DNA from: Synechococcus sp. PCC 7502
GTDB taxonomy: Bacteria; Cyanobacteriota; Cyanobacteriia; Pseudanabaenales; Pseudanabaenaceae
Reading direction: 5' to 3'
DNA length: 64,000 nucleotides
Assembly (NCBI RefSeq): GCF_000317085.1
Contig: NC_019702.1
Coordinates: 1,828,394 to 1,892,393 of the forward strand
How positions within the stretch are numbered: position 1 is the first letter of the stretch; each line of letters begins with the position of its first letter. Position numbers and translations under genes: made by a program. The notes under the pieces were generated by a model. It was not told where the DNA came from, did not search any database, and saw only the letters and a program-made list of their open reading frames with translations. Below, piece by piece: positions 52,815 to 60,726 of the stretch.

Positions 52815-53218
52815 CTAGAAAAAATCTGTCCGATTTAGTGCGAAAGGAGGCACAAAAGCCCGTAGATGAAACCGATCCTACGACCCCAGAAGATGTTGAT
52901 AAAACTGAATTAGAAGCTCTTACCTCTAAGCTAAAAGATGTTACCGCAGAAGCTAAGCATAGGGAAGATGCCTTGGAAAGTGAGGTTAGTCGACTTAAGG
53001 AAGAGCTTTTAGACCAAAAGAAACATATTGTTAATCTCCAAGCCGAACTAAGTACATTTGAAAAGCTTAAGCAAGACTTTGCCGAGGCTAAAGCCGTAAT
53101 TCTTAAGCTAACTGAAGCTAATCAACAGGCTATAACTCCTATCCCTGAAGAAAAGTATTTTTATCCACCAATGCCTAAAGCCAATTCAGAATCAGATATT
53201 GGTTCTTGGTTAGGTTAA
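52811..53218 (+). CDS. Small coiled-coil protein with near-C-terminal Trp, candidate McdB
   Basis: ATG at 52811 overlaps the ParA stop (ATGA), so this start is well supported. The 135-residue product has a basic N-terminus (MTRKNLSDLVRKEAQKP), a central charged coiled coil (about 30-105), a Pro-rich stretch (PIPEEKYFYPPMPK), and ends DIGSWLG with a single Trp three residues from the end. McdB proteins are small, coiled-coil and carry an invariant C-terminal Trp, and they are encoded next to McdA. Similarity is by architecture, not by a conserved sequence I can quote. Confidence 0.6.
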   Translation: MTRKNLSDLVRKEAQKPVDETDPTTPEDVDKTELEALTSKLKDVTAEAKHREDALESEVSRLKEELLDQKKHIVNLQAELSTFEKLKQDFAEAKAVILKLTEANQQAITPIPEEKYFYPPMPKANSESDIGSWLG

Positions 53219-53253
53219 TTTCAGTATAGGGAGTTCTTTCATAAATTAAAAAG

Positions 53254-53267
53254 GGGGTATTCACCCC
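53254..53267 (+). terminator. Weak hairpin after the ParA pair
   Basis: A short stem (GGGGT with ACCCC, 4-base loop) lies 36 bp past the stop and is followed by AGTTTTAA. It could end transcription of the ParA pair, but the stem has only five base pairs. Confidence 0.35.
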
Positions 53268-53283
53268 AGTTTTAACCACACTC

Positions 53284-54215
53284 TTAGTTAAATAGCATAT
53301 AGAATAACTTTCTGATAACTTTAGAAACTACTTTAGATCGAACTAATTTAATCGGTACGCCCTTCTGTTTTAGAGTGTCATACATTTCCCCTAAACCCTT
53401 GCATATCTCAGTCTTAGGGCGTGATTTCCTAGGTTCTATCCTAGTAAAAATCCATTGCCACAAGGCCGGCATAATTTGGAACCACCGTTGATCCAATCTT
53501 GGCTTTTACCAATGAAATACCATGCCATGCCCTAAAGCTAGTCTAAAGCTTGCCAGTGACCTATGACGCTTGGATGTACGAGGTTAAGTACATTCTCTAC
53601 TAATGGCTTGCCATTCTTATCTAGGTAAGCTTGGATCGGGTAGATGGTTGAGAGAATTAGCGATCGCACACGGGAGCCGAAACCAAATTGATCAAACACT
53701 TGTTTATATTTGGCAAAAATCGGATCATTGACCAGCATTGATAGACCACGCTCGATCTCAATTTCCTGCCTGTGAATGTCGCACAATCTAACAGTATGGT
53801 ATTTGGTGAATGTACTAATTCCAGTGCCGATACTTTTAGCTTTAAGTTTGTCAAAACGGTTTTGACTCTGAGTGCTAATCTTTTCACCTGCAAGGTATCT
53901 GTAAAGTGGAGCGGGTAAACTGTCTGATCGCTGATTACAATGTTCGGCAATTTCTGGGAACTCATAGGCTCATGATTGCCGTAACCTGTTAGCTATGGGT
54001 GACTGTACCCTATTTAAGTGACCTAACTGTAGGCATAATTGTTTGATGTCACCCTGAGCAGAGAATGGATCGAACTTCACAAAGTACTCAGGTTTATCTA
54101 AGTGAGTTAACCCATAGTGTGCCAGTGCTAAAGGTGGTATCTGTTGCATCGCCAAAGGTACTTTAGATGACTTGTGTAAAAAAGTATTCAGGTAAAAAGT
54201 GGCAGATTGAAAAAG
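53284..54215 (-). pseudogene. Degenerate transposase-like gene (IS110-like, low certainty)
   Basis: Four minus-strand pieces form one broken protein. One frame runs from about 54215 through QQIPPLALAHYGLTHLDKPE and LNRVQSPIANRLRQS to an in-frame TGA at 53970-53972, then resumes with AYEFPEIAEH, YRYLAGEKISTQSQNRFDKL, FGFGSRVRSLILSTIYPIQ and stops at 53538. After a deletion and frameshift near 53500-53540 the C-terminal part continues (ALWQWIFTRIEPRKSRPK, LVRSKVVSKVIRKL). The FGFGSRV/LILS segment resembles the helix-hairpin-helix of IS110-type transposases. The N-terminal catalytic end is missing or lies beyond the insertion site. A plasmid-type gene of another family is possible. Confidence 0.5.
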
Positions 54216-54447
54216 CCTTGAATCTCTATTAAATGAACTGAACAGACAATTAAGTACTGGTCAGGGTAGCGATTGCTGTATTGATCGACAGCTTAAAGGT
54301 ATCAAAAATAATTCTGATACTGCCAGAATTGCCAGACTTGAAAAAGTAGTAGATAGCATTCTCAAGTCTGCGACAGCTTTGCAGTCGAAACTTGATAATG
54401 ATTTCCGATACTTGGTCAAGCGATTTATACCAAATCGAAGAGTATAG
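54211..54447 (+). other. Open frame fragment interrupted near its end by the IS630 element
   Basis: Following a TGA at 54208-54210, a frame reads SLESLLNELNRQLSTGQGSD, then LARLEKVV-like sequence (IARLEKVVDSILKSATALQS) and DNDFRYLVKRF, where the IS630 end begins. Removing the element and one TA copy restores KRFK followed by TAG, so the insertion hit the last codon. No start codon is seen in this frame; a frame just upstream reads SGKKWQIEKALN, which suggests a frameshift. It overlaps, on the other strand, the far end of the transposase-like relic. Confidence 0.3.
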
Positions 54448-54490
54448 GCTACAGATGGTATAAATATATAAACCGAGTTCAAAGAAATAA

Positions 54491-54991
54491 ATGGCAGGAG
54501 TATATAAATTAGAGATCAGCGAAAGTGAAGAAGAGCTAAAACATATGCTGAGAGTGCAAAAGACCACATCAGATAAAGAAAGAATTCAACTGCTGTATCT
54601 GTTAAAAACAAAACAAGCAAGCACAATCCAGACAGCATCGACAATACTGGGACGGCATCGAGTTACATTGCAAGATTGGTTAGGGAATTATCGGAAAGGG
54701 GGATTAGCAGGACTATTAGGACATAAACCGAGAACAGGGCGAAAACAGAGTATTCCGCAATGGGCGCAGAAAGCAATGATAAAAAAGCTGGAAGAACCAG
54801 AAGGATTTGAAAGTTATGGGCAGATCTGCCAATGGTTAGAGAACCAATTAGGAATCAAATCAAACTATAAAACTGTGCATCATCTAGTCCGATATCGGCT
54901 GAAAGCCAGACCGAAAGTGACACGTCCAGTCAGTGCAGGAAAGTCAGAAGAGCAAGTAGAAGCATATAAAAAAACCTTGCCAGTAATATAA
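54491..54991 (+). CDS. IS630 transposase, N-terminal frame (helix-turn-helix)
   Basis: A 166-residue frame with the IS630 DNA-binding region: ERIQLLYLLKTKQASTIQTA and ILGRHRVTLQDWLGNYRKGG for the first HTH, then the winged helix segment SYGQICQWLENQLGIKSNYKT. It ends shortly after EAYKK, where seven consecutive A (54968-54974) allow a -1 slip into the next frame. By itself it would lack the catalytic domain. Confidence 0.85.
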   Translation: MAGVYKLEISESEEELKHMLRVQKTTSDKERIQLLYLLKTKQASTIQTASTILGRHRVTLQDWLGNYRKGGLAGLLGHKPRTGRKQSIPQWAQKAMIKKLEEPEGFESYGQICQWLENQLGIKSNYKTVHHLVRYRLKARPKVTRPVSAGKSEEQVEAYKKTLPVI

Positions 54992-54993
54992 GC

Positions 54994-55551
54994 ATGATTG
55001 CATGGTTCGGCATTAATATAATCGGACTAAATGGCAAAGTGAGATTCTTTTGTCAAGATGAAACACGAATTGGGTTAAAGACAATCAGTGGAAGGAAGAT
55101 CACAGCAAGAGGGGTTAAACCTAAGGGTAAAGTCCAGTGGCAGTTTTACCTCTATGGAATAGTAGAACCATCAACAGGGGAAAGCTTTTTCTATGAATTT
55201 ACCCATCTAAATAGTGAATGCTTCCAAGTATTTCTGAACTTAGTAAGCGCACATTTCCCAGACAGCATAATCATTATGCAAGTGGATCAAGCAGGAGCAC
55301 ACAGAGCAAAACGGTTAAAGATTCCTCAGAATATTATTTTGCTATTTCAGCCTGCCCATGCACCTGAGACTAATCCCATTGAAAGAGTGTGGCAGCATTT
55401 CAAATTAGGGTTGAGGTGGGAATTACCAAAAGACCTTGATCAGTTACGGGTATTGATGCGGGAAAGGTTAGAAGAAATGACTCAGGAGGTAATTGCTGCG
55501 ATTGTTGGTTGGGATTATATTTTAGAGGCTTTATCTGTAGCTGCTATTTAA
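54994..55551 (+). CDS. IS630 transposase, C-terminal frame (DDE domain)
   Basis: A 185-residue frame with the DDE catalytic core: QDETRIGLKT gives the first Asp, IMQVDQAGAHRAK the second, and APETNPIERVWQHFK the Glu. This frame is open back to 54970, so a -1 shift at the A run at 54968-54974 would fuse it to the first frame as EAYKK-NLASNISMIAW, restoring a full-length enzyme of about 350 residues. Independent start at ATG 54994 is less likely. Confidence 0.85.
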   Translation: MIAWFGINIIGLNGKVRFFCQDETRIGLKTISGRKITARGVKPKGKVQWQFYLYGIVEPSTGESFFYEFTHLNSECFQVFLNLVSAHFPDSIIIMQVDQAGAHRAKRLKIPQNIILLFQPAHAPETNPIERVWQHFKLGLRWELPKDLDQLRVLMRERLEEMTQEVIAAIVGWDYILEALSVAAI

Positions 55552-55606
55552 TGATTTGGTATAAATAGGCGTAAATATGAAAGAAATTTGTTGAACTCTA
55601 CTCTCT

Positions 55607-55780
55607 ATGGATAGGAAAATGCCCGCACTTTTAAGCCTGGTTGTGATCGGCTTTTGCCTGTCGGTGATTCTGGTTAATGGGTACCATGATCCATACTGGT
55701 CATGTATGATGTTTATCCAGGGCTACTGGTTGCCTAAATTCATTGAAGATTCTCTTAACTGGGACACTTTCATCACATAG
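55607..55780 (+). CDS. Small orphan membrane ORF beside the IS630 element
   Basis: A 57-residue frame with one hydrophobic segment (PALLSLVVIGFCLSVILV), followed by an aromatic-rich tail (YHDPYWSCMMFIQGYWLPK). No family is recognised. It lies 44 bp outside the right end of the IS630 element, on the same strand as the interrupted fragment on its left. The rest of the 55564-55864 gap shows nothing else. It may be a genuine accessory gene or chance. Confidence 0.35.
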   Translation: MDRKMPALLSLVVIGFCLSVILVNGYHDPYWSCMMFIQGYWLPKFIEDSLNWDTFIT

Positions 55781-55864
55781 GTCAATGCCATCACCTTTTG
55801 AGTCTCAATACCAAATCCTAACCACCAAAGTAAAGCTAATACACTGGCTGAGGATGAATTAAAT

Positions 55865-56311
55865 TTAAATCAGTTCAAATTCCTTCAAAGCAGGTAAAAA
55901 ATTCTGGTTTTCGTGGTGAGAACGACTCAGTTTCACAAGGGCAAAGCGTTGTAGCCTCGAAAGACCTATCCACTGATGTAGGGTGATTGATATTCCCAAG
56001 GATTCAGCCTGTTGGCAAACTTCTAAGGGGATGCGATCGCTATCATTCCACACTGGCTCAACTTGAATGAAAAGGGATTGTAAGTCTTGAGTATTTTGAG
56101 CAATTAAATCTAATAAAAACTGGCGATAGGTATTAATTTCTGTGGGGCGATCGCAGGGTAAGTCTATTAATCGCTGCCGTTGGGCATGGCTAAAATGATG
56201 CCAATGGGATAGCTTTAACTTAATTCCACAGGTATCGAGCTTAAGCCTAACCTGCATGGGAATACAGCGTAGGGAATCCACAAAGTCTGCTTCAAATTTA
56301 AAGAACGCCAT
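55865..56311 (-). CDS. Nitrate reductase associated protein
   Basis: A 148-residue protein matching the conserved nitrate-reductase-associated family of cyanobacteria: FKFEADFVDSLRCIPMQVRLKLD at the start, LKLSHWHHFSHAQRQRL, and LHQWIGLSRLQRFALVKLSR near the end. The family is usually found near narB and is believed to help nitrate assimilation, but its action is unknown. Here no nar or nir gene lies beside it; the neighbour is the M3 peptidase gene 15 bp upstream on the same strand. Confidence 0.85.
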   Translation of the reverse strand: MAFFKFEADFVDSLRCIPMQVRLKLDTCGIKLKLSHWHHFSHAQRQRLIDLPCDRPTEINTYRQFLLDLIAQNTQDLQSLFIQVEPVWNDSDRIPLEVCQQAESLGISITLHQWIGLSRLQRFALVKLSRSHHENQNFLPALKEFELI

Positions 56312-56325
56312 TGGGAATTTATAGA

Positions 56326-58395
56326 CTATGCCGCTTGTACTAATCCACTATGCCTGAGTAAAGGGGTTGTAATTGGTTCTCGTCCTCTAAATGCCTTGAA
56401 TACTTCTAAGGGATGCTTACTACCACCTAATGCTAAAACCGTATCTCGGTAGCGTTTTCCTATCTCGGCGATCGCCATCTCATTATCTAAGCCTGCATCT
56501 TCAAAAGCAGCAAAGGCATCGGCACTCAAAACTTCTGCCCACTTATAGCTATAGTAGCCTGCGGCATAACCACCAGCAAAAATATGTCCAAAGCTACAGA
56601 GAAAATTATCCTCAGGAATCGGCGGAATGATCATAGTAGTCTGTGCCAAGCGCGATCGCAGGTCTGATAATGTTTCTGTGCCATCATAGCGATGGTGAAG
56701 TTCAATATCAATCAAGCTAAAGTGAATTTGACGGAGGGTAGCACTACCAGTCATATAGTTTTTGGCACTTACCAATTTTTGATAGTAATGTTCGGGTAAA
56801 ACTTCCCCTGTTTGATAATGTCTTGCCATTCCCGTCTTAGCATCTAAAAGGGTCGGGCGATCGTAGCACCAGTTTTCCATGAACTGACTGGGTAACTCTA
56901 CGGCATCCCATTCCACGTTATTAATCCCTGCGGCGGCGGCAAAGTCTACCCTAGTCAGCATGTGCTGTAACCCATGTCCAAACTCGTGAAATAGGGTTTC
57001 TACTTCGGAAAAAGTCATTAAACTAGGCTGATCCTCGGCTTGATCTTGATTTTGATCTTTGATTGGAGGAGTCTGATTACAAATTAAATAGGCGATCGGT
57101 TTCCGCACTTCACTACCCAGCTTGGCACGTCCAATGCAATCATTCATCCATGCTCCGCCTCTTTTTTCCGCAGGACGACTGTAGGGGTCTAAATAAAAAC
57201 TAGCAATATGTTGATCTTGATCCCAAATCTCAAAAAATCTGACATCCTCATGCCACACAGGAGCCTTACCATCGGCGGGTTTAACCGTAATGCCAAATAA
57301 ACGCTTGACTAGGCTAAATAACCCATCTAAAACTTGGGGCAGGGGAAAATAGGGACGTAATTCTTCATCGGTGTAGGCAAACTTTGCTTCTCGGTATCTT
57401 TCCGCCCAAAAGCTGATATCCCAAGGTTTAAGCTCACTTTTGCCTGAAAATTCCTTTAAGGTTTCCAAGTCTTGCAGAGCGGCTGCATAGCTAGGTAATC
57501 GTAGTTCCTCTAGGAGTTTTTCCACAGCAGCAACTTCGGGTGCCATTTTGCTAGCAAGGCTAAGTTCAGCGTAGCTATTAAATCCTAAAAGTTTTGCCTT
57601 GGCTTGGCGTAGTTCTAAGATTTTGGTGATTATGGGCTGATTATCTAGGTCACCGCTAGAGGCACGACTCAGAAAAGCTTTATAGAGTTGTTCCCGCAGA
57701 TCGGCACGGGTGCTGTGCTGCATAAATGGCACATAGGATGGATAGTCGAGGGTAATTTTCCACTTCCCTTCTTCCCCAGCAGATTGAGCCGCCAGGCTGA
57801 GTAAACTCGGGGGTAATCCATCTAGTTCTTCGGGTGTGGTTAGGACTAAGCTAAAAGCCTTAGTGGCATCGAGGACATTGTTAGCAAATTTGGTGGAAAG
57901 CTCGGCGAGGGCGATCGCTATGGTATTAAACTTCTCTTGATCTGCTCCAGTTAGACCTATTCCCGATAGCTCTGCATCTCTGATTGCTGATTCCACAATG
58001 CGGTGTTGAGCAGGCTCCAAATTTTGCCATTCGCTACTAGATTTTAGCTTTTTAAAGGCTTGATAGATCGGTACGCTTTGACTCAGGCGCGTAAAAAATT
58101 TCACAACTTCTGGTTGCATAGTTTCTTGGGCAGTACGCAGTTCGGGGCTATTTTTAACACTGAGTAAATGTCCAACTGCTCCCCATGTCCAAGTCAGGCG
58201 ATCGCCCAATCGATCAAGGGGTTCAACTAAATCTTGCCAAGTGGGATGCTCTAAACCATTTAGCTTATTTTCTAGGCTTTCTAACTCCAACTCTAGTTCT
58301 GGTAATAGCTGGGTAACCGCAGGTACCACATGCTCAGGGAGAATTTCTGGAAATGGAGGAATACCTTGACCAATAAGAAGAGGATTATTAAGCAT
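56326..58395 (-). CDS. prlC: M3 family oligopeptidase A (PrlC-like)
   Basis: A 689-residue zinc peptidase with the active-site motif HEFGH in VETLFHEFGHGLQHML and the downstream Glu in NNVEWDAVELPSQFMENW. NPLLIGQGIPPFPEILPEHV is the family N-terminus. It degrades short peptides, including cleaved signal peptides, in the cytoplasm. Length and motifs are normal. It is likely co-transcribed with the following nitrate-reductase-associated gene. Confidence 0.94.
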   Translation of the reverse strand: MLNNPLLIGQGIPPFPEILPEHVVPAVTQLLPELELELESLENKLNGLEHPTWQDLVEPLDRLGDRLTWTWGAVGHLLSVKNSPELRTAQETMQPEVVKFFTRLSQSVPIYQAFKKLKSSSEWQNLEPAQHRIVESAIRDAELSGIGLTGADQEKFNTIAIALAELSTKFANNVLDATKAFSLVLTTPEELDGLPPSLLSLAAQSAGEEGKWKITLDYPSYVPFMQHSTRADLREQLYKAFLSRASSGDLDNQPIITKILELRQAKAKLLGFNSYAELSLASKMAPEVAAVEKLLEELRLPSYAAALQDLETLKEFSGKSELKPWDISFWAERYREAKFAYTDEELRPYFPLPQVLDGLFSLVKRLFGITVKPADGKAPVWHEDVRFFEIWDQDQHIASFYLDPYSRPAEKRGGAWMNDCIGRAKLGSEVRKPIAYLICNQTPPIKDQNQDQAEDQPSLMTFSEVETLFHEFGHGLQHMLTRVDFAAAAGINNVEWDAVELPSQFMENWCYDRPTLLDAKTGMARHYQTGEVLPEHYYQKLVSAKNYMTGSATLRQIHFSLIDIELHHRYDGTETLSDLRSRLAQTTMIIPPIPEDNFLCSFGHIFAGGYAAGYYSYKWAEVLSADAFAAFEDAGLDNEMAIAEIGKRYRDTVLALGGSKHPLEVFKAFRGREPITTPLLRHSGLVQAA

Positions 58396-58474
58396 GGAAA
58401 AATCACGAAGTTCAGAGACTATTATAACAAGCTCGGAAGCAGTTAAAATTGCCCTGCCAAGGTTTAGTTAAGAC

Positions 58475-58556
58475 TTAAGTTTGGTGAATATCGTGGCTAC
58501 CGAATATTTTTAAGGTTTCGGTAAATTCCTTTAACTCGGCGATCGCTTTTAAAATT
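58475..58556 (-). pseudogene. Duplicated fragment of the pheA 3' end
   Basis: On the minus strand this stretch encodes ILKAIAELKEFTETLKIFGS then HDIHQT and stop, almost identical to the last part of the intact PheA encoded at 59191-60030 (EAIAELKEFTETLKIFGS, then YDIH). The nucleotides match over about 70 bp with few changes. The fragment and the real gene end flank the secreted-protein gene at 58712. The rest of the 58396-58711 gap is AT-rich, and I see nothing else in it except the upstream region of that gene. Confidence 0.8.
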
Positions 58557-58711
58557 GGAGCTTATTGATGATTCACTATAAATTGATATACCTGAAAGTG
58601 GGAACTTGATCTTAGCTTTTGAGCTTTAACCTTTGACGGATGGTCTTTTGACTTAGGAGTTTGGACTAAGGGATAATTTGGGGCTGAATTATTCAATAAA
58701 ATCCTTAAACC

Positions 58712-59188
58712 ATGAAAATCAAACTTATTTTGGGTAGTCTAGCGATCGCTCTATCTACTGCTATACCCTCCAATGCTCTGAATACTTTGCCCGAAAGCGT
58801 TAACCTACACTTCCCCATTAATACTCTTTTGTCCCATAACGATCATGATCATAAAAAAATGGAAGTCCCCAAAGGTCAGCCCATTCCCACGGTAAAGTTG
58901 ATAGTTACTCCCGATGCCCAAAAAGGTTGGAACCTCGAACTTAAAACTACTAATTTTAAGTTTGCACCAGAAAAACTAAATGCCGAATCCATGACTTCTA
59001 ATGAAGGACATGCCCATCTTTTCATTAATGGTAAAAAAATTACTAGACTCTATAGCTCTTGGTATTATCTGGAAAGCTTACCTAAAGGAAATAATAAAAT
59101 TACAGTTACCTTGAATACTAATAACCATGCTGACATCACAGTCGCTGATCAGCCTGTCTCTGATACTAAAGTGATTACAATTAAGTAA
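58712..59188 (+). CDS. Secreted hypothetical protein with His-rich region
   Basis: A 158-residue protein with a signal peptide (MKIKLILGSLAIALSTAIPSNA, cleaved near residue 22). The mature N-terminus has HNDHDHKKM, a possible metal-binding segment, and the C-terminal part (about 70-155) looks like a beta-sandwich, with NEGHAHLFINGKKITRLYSSW and GNNKITVTLNTNNHADITV. Proteins with a similar GHAHLYxNG core are common and secreted, but have no set function; copper or other metal handling is a guess. It ends two bases before the convergent pheA stop. Confidence 0.72.
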   Translation: MKIKLILGSLAIALSTAIPSNALNTLPESVNLHFPINTLLSHNDHDHKKMEVPKGQPIPTVKLIVTPDAQKGWNLELKTTNFKFAPEKLNAESMTSNEGHAHLFINGKKITRLYSSWYYLESLPKGNNKITVTLNTNNHADITVADQPVSDTKVITIK

Positions 59189-59190
59189 CT

Positions 59191-60030
59191 TTAACTTGGC
59201 TGAATATTCGGCTGGATATGAATATCGTAGCTACCAAAAATTTTTAGAGTTTCGGTAAACTCCTTTAACTCGGCGATCGCTTCGGTAATTTCTGGAATAG
59301 ATGCTTCAATATCTATGAAAAAAATATAAGGGTTGTGCGATCGCTTCGATGGTCGAGACTCAATTCTGGTTAAATTAATATGACGCTTGGCAAATACAGC
59401 AAGGGGATTAAATAAAGAACCCGGCTCATTAGACTTAGTAGTAAATGCCAAGGAAGTATGTTTACCCTGATCGGTGGGAACTAAACCTAAAACCCAAAAC
59501 CTTGTACAGTTATCAGAAAAATCATTAGTCGGGAACCTGAGGATCGGTAAATTATAGAGTTTGGCAGCACTAGGGGAAGCGATCGCCGCTAAATGGAGGT
59601 CTTGGCTAACATCTTCCATTTTTTCCGTATTAGAATTACCAGGAATTAATTGTGCCTGCGGCAGAAACTGCTCTAACCAATTTTGGCACTGCGCTAGAGA
59701 TTGGGGATGGGAATGCACAGCTTGAATCTGCTCAAGGGATTGGGCATGGGTAATTAGGGCATGTTGTACAGGTAAGACTAAAGCCTCTTGAATTTGCAAC
59801 TGATCCCACAGCCAAATACTATCTAAGGTCATGGTTACACTACCTTGGGTTGAATTTTCCACTGGCACGATCGCCCGATCAATTTCCCCTGTCGCCACGG
59901 CTTTAAGTGCTTGGGGAATCGTAGGATAAGAACATAGTTGGGAATCTGGTAAATGATGCAGTTGACAGTAAGATAGAGCGGCTAACTCAGCATAGGTTCC
60001 CGTTGGTCCAAGGTAAGCAATAGAAGTCAT
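59191..60030 (-). CDS. pheA: Prephenate dehydratase
   Basis: A 279-residue monofunctional enzyme: IAYLGPTGTYAELAAL at the start, the catalytic region FSDNCTRFWVLG, and a C-terminal ACT domain with the Phe-binding ESRPSKRS motif. It makes phenylpyruvate from prephenate and is usually inhibited by Phe through the ACT domain. The last 40 residues are duplicated at 58475-58556. It is divergent from nadD. Confidence 0.94.
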   Translation of the reverse strand: MTSIAYLGPTGTYAELAALSYCQLHHLPDSQLCSYPTIPQALKAVATGEIDRAIVPVENSTQGSVTMTLDSIWLWDQLQIQEALVLPVQHALITHAQSLEQIQAVHSHPQSLAQCQNWLEQFLPQAQLIPGNSNTEKMEDVSQDLHLAAIASPSAAKLYNLPILRFPTNDFSDNCTRFWVLGLVPTDQGKHTSLAFTTKSNEPGSLFNPLAVFAKRHINLTRIESRPSKRSHNPYIFFIDIEASIPEITEAIAELKEFTETLKIFGSYDIHIQPNIQPS

Positions 60031-60132
60031 TGATTTTAATTTCCAGCTATATACTTAAATTGCCATAAATATATCAGCTAGGTGATAGGAATAAGGTTTT
60101 GATCTGCCGAAATATCCCCAATTATCATTAAT

Positions 60133-60726
60133 ATGAATATTGCCTTATTTGGTACCAGTGGTGATCCTCCTACGATTGGACATCAAAGAATACTGGAGTG
60201 GTTAAGCGATCGCTACGATCTTGTGGTTGTTTGGGTTTCTAATAATCCATTTAAATCCCATCAAACCAGTTTAGAAGATCGGATCGCCATGATGCGGCTC
60301 TTAATAGCTGAAATCATTGCCGAGAGCGATCACCCCAACCTAGAACTACACCCCGAAATTAGTAATCCCTATAGCTTGATTACGGTGAAACAGGCACAAA
60401 AAATCTGGCAAGGTGCTGAATTTACCCTTGTGATTGGTGGTGACTTGATTGAGCAAATAGCCAATTGGTATCAAGCAGAAGAACTATTACAACAGGTTAA
60501 AATTTTAGTGGTTGACCGCCGTGGTTATCAAATTTCTGAGTCACACCTAACAAATCTCCAAATTAAAGGAGCCAAAGTAGCGATCGCCGATCTTGTGGTT
60601 CCTGAAATCTCTTCAACAAACTATCGTAAAAACGGTGATCAGTCAGGCATAATACCTTCAATTGCCCAATACATTTACACCAATAATCTGTACCAATGGG
60701 AGGAAACAAACCCCAATACCCCCTAG
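60133..60726 (+). CDS. nadD: Nicotinate-nucleotide adenylyltransferase-like protein (NadD)
   Basis: A 197-residue nucleotidyltransferase: LFGTSGDPPTIGHQRI is the (H/T)xGH-type motif, with the first His position occupied by Thr, WVSNNPFKSHQ and FTLVIGGDLIEQI follow, and PEISSTNYRKN is the ISSTxxR motif that binds the phosphate. It would form NaAD from nicotinate mononucleotide and ATP. The 3' end overlaps the NrtR-like regulator gene by 31 bp, which supports a role in NAD synthesis. Confidence 0.87.
   Translation: MNIALFGTSGDPPTIGHQRILEWLSDRYDLVVVWVSNNPFKSHQTSLEDRIAMMRLLIAEIIAESDHPNLELHPEISNPYSLITVKQAQKIWQGAEFTLVIGGDLIEQIANWYQAEELLQQVKILVVDRRGYQISESHLTNLQIKGAKVAIADLVVPEISSTNYRKNGDQSGIIPSIAQYIYTNNLYQWEETNPNTP

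Larger units (their letters stand above)
54426..55563 (+). mobile_element. IS630-family insertion sequence
   Basis: The ends are inverted: ATTTATACCAAATC at 54423-54436 and GATTTGGTATAAAT at 55553-55566. Within these, TA at 54426-54427 and 55562-55563 is the duplicated TA target expected for IS630/Tc1 elements. The body of about 1.13 kb holds two consecutive frames that together form one DDE transposase. Both ends and frames look intact, so the copy may be active or recent. Confidence 0.85.

Noticed and set aside
54250-54567. Minus-strand frames across the left IS630 end
   Set aside because: They span the element boundary and run opposite to the transposase; they are not coding.
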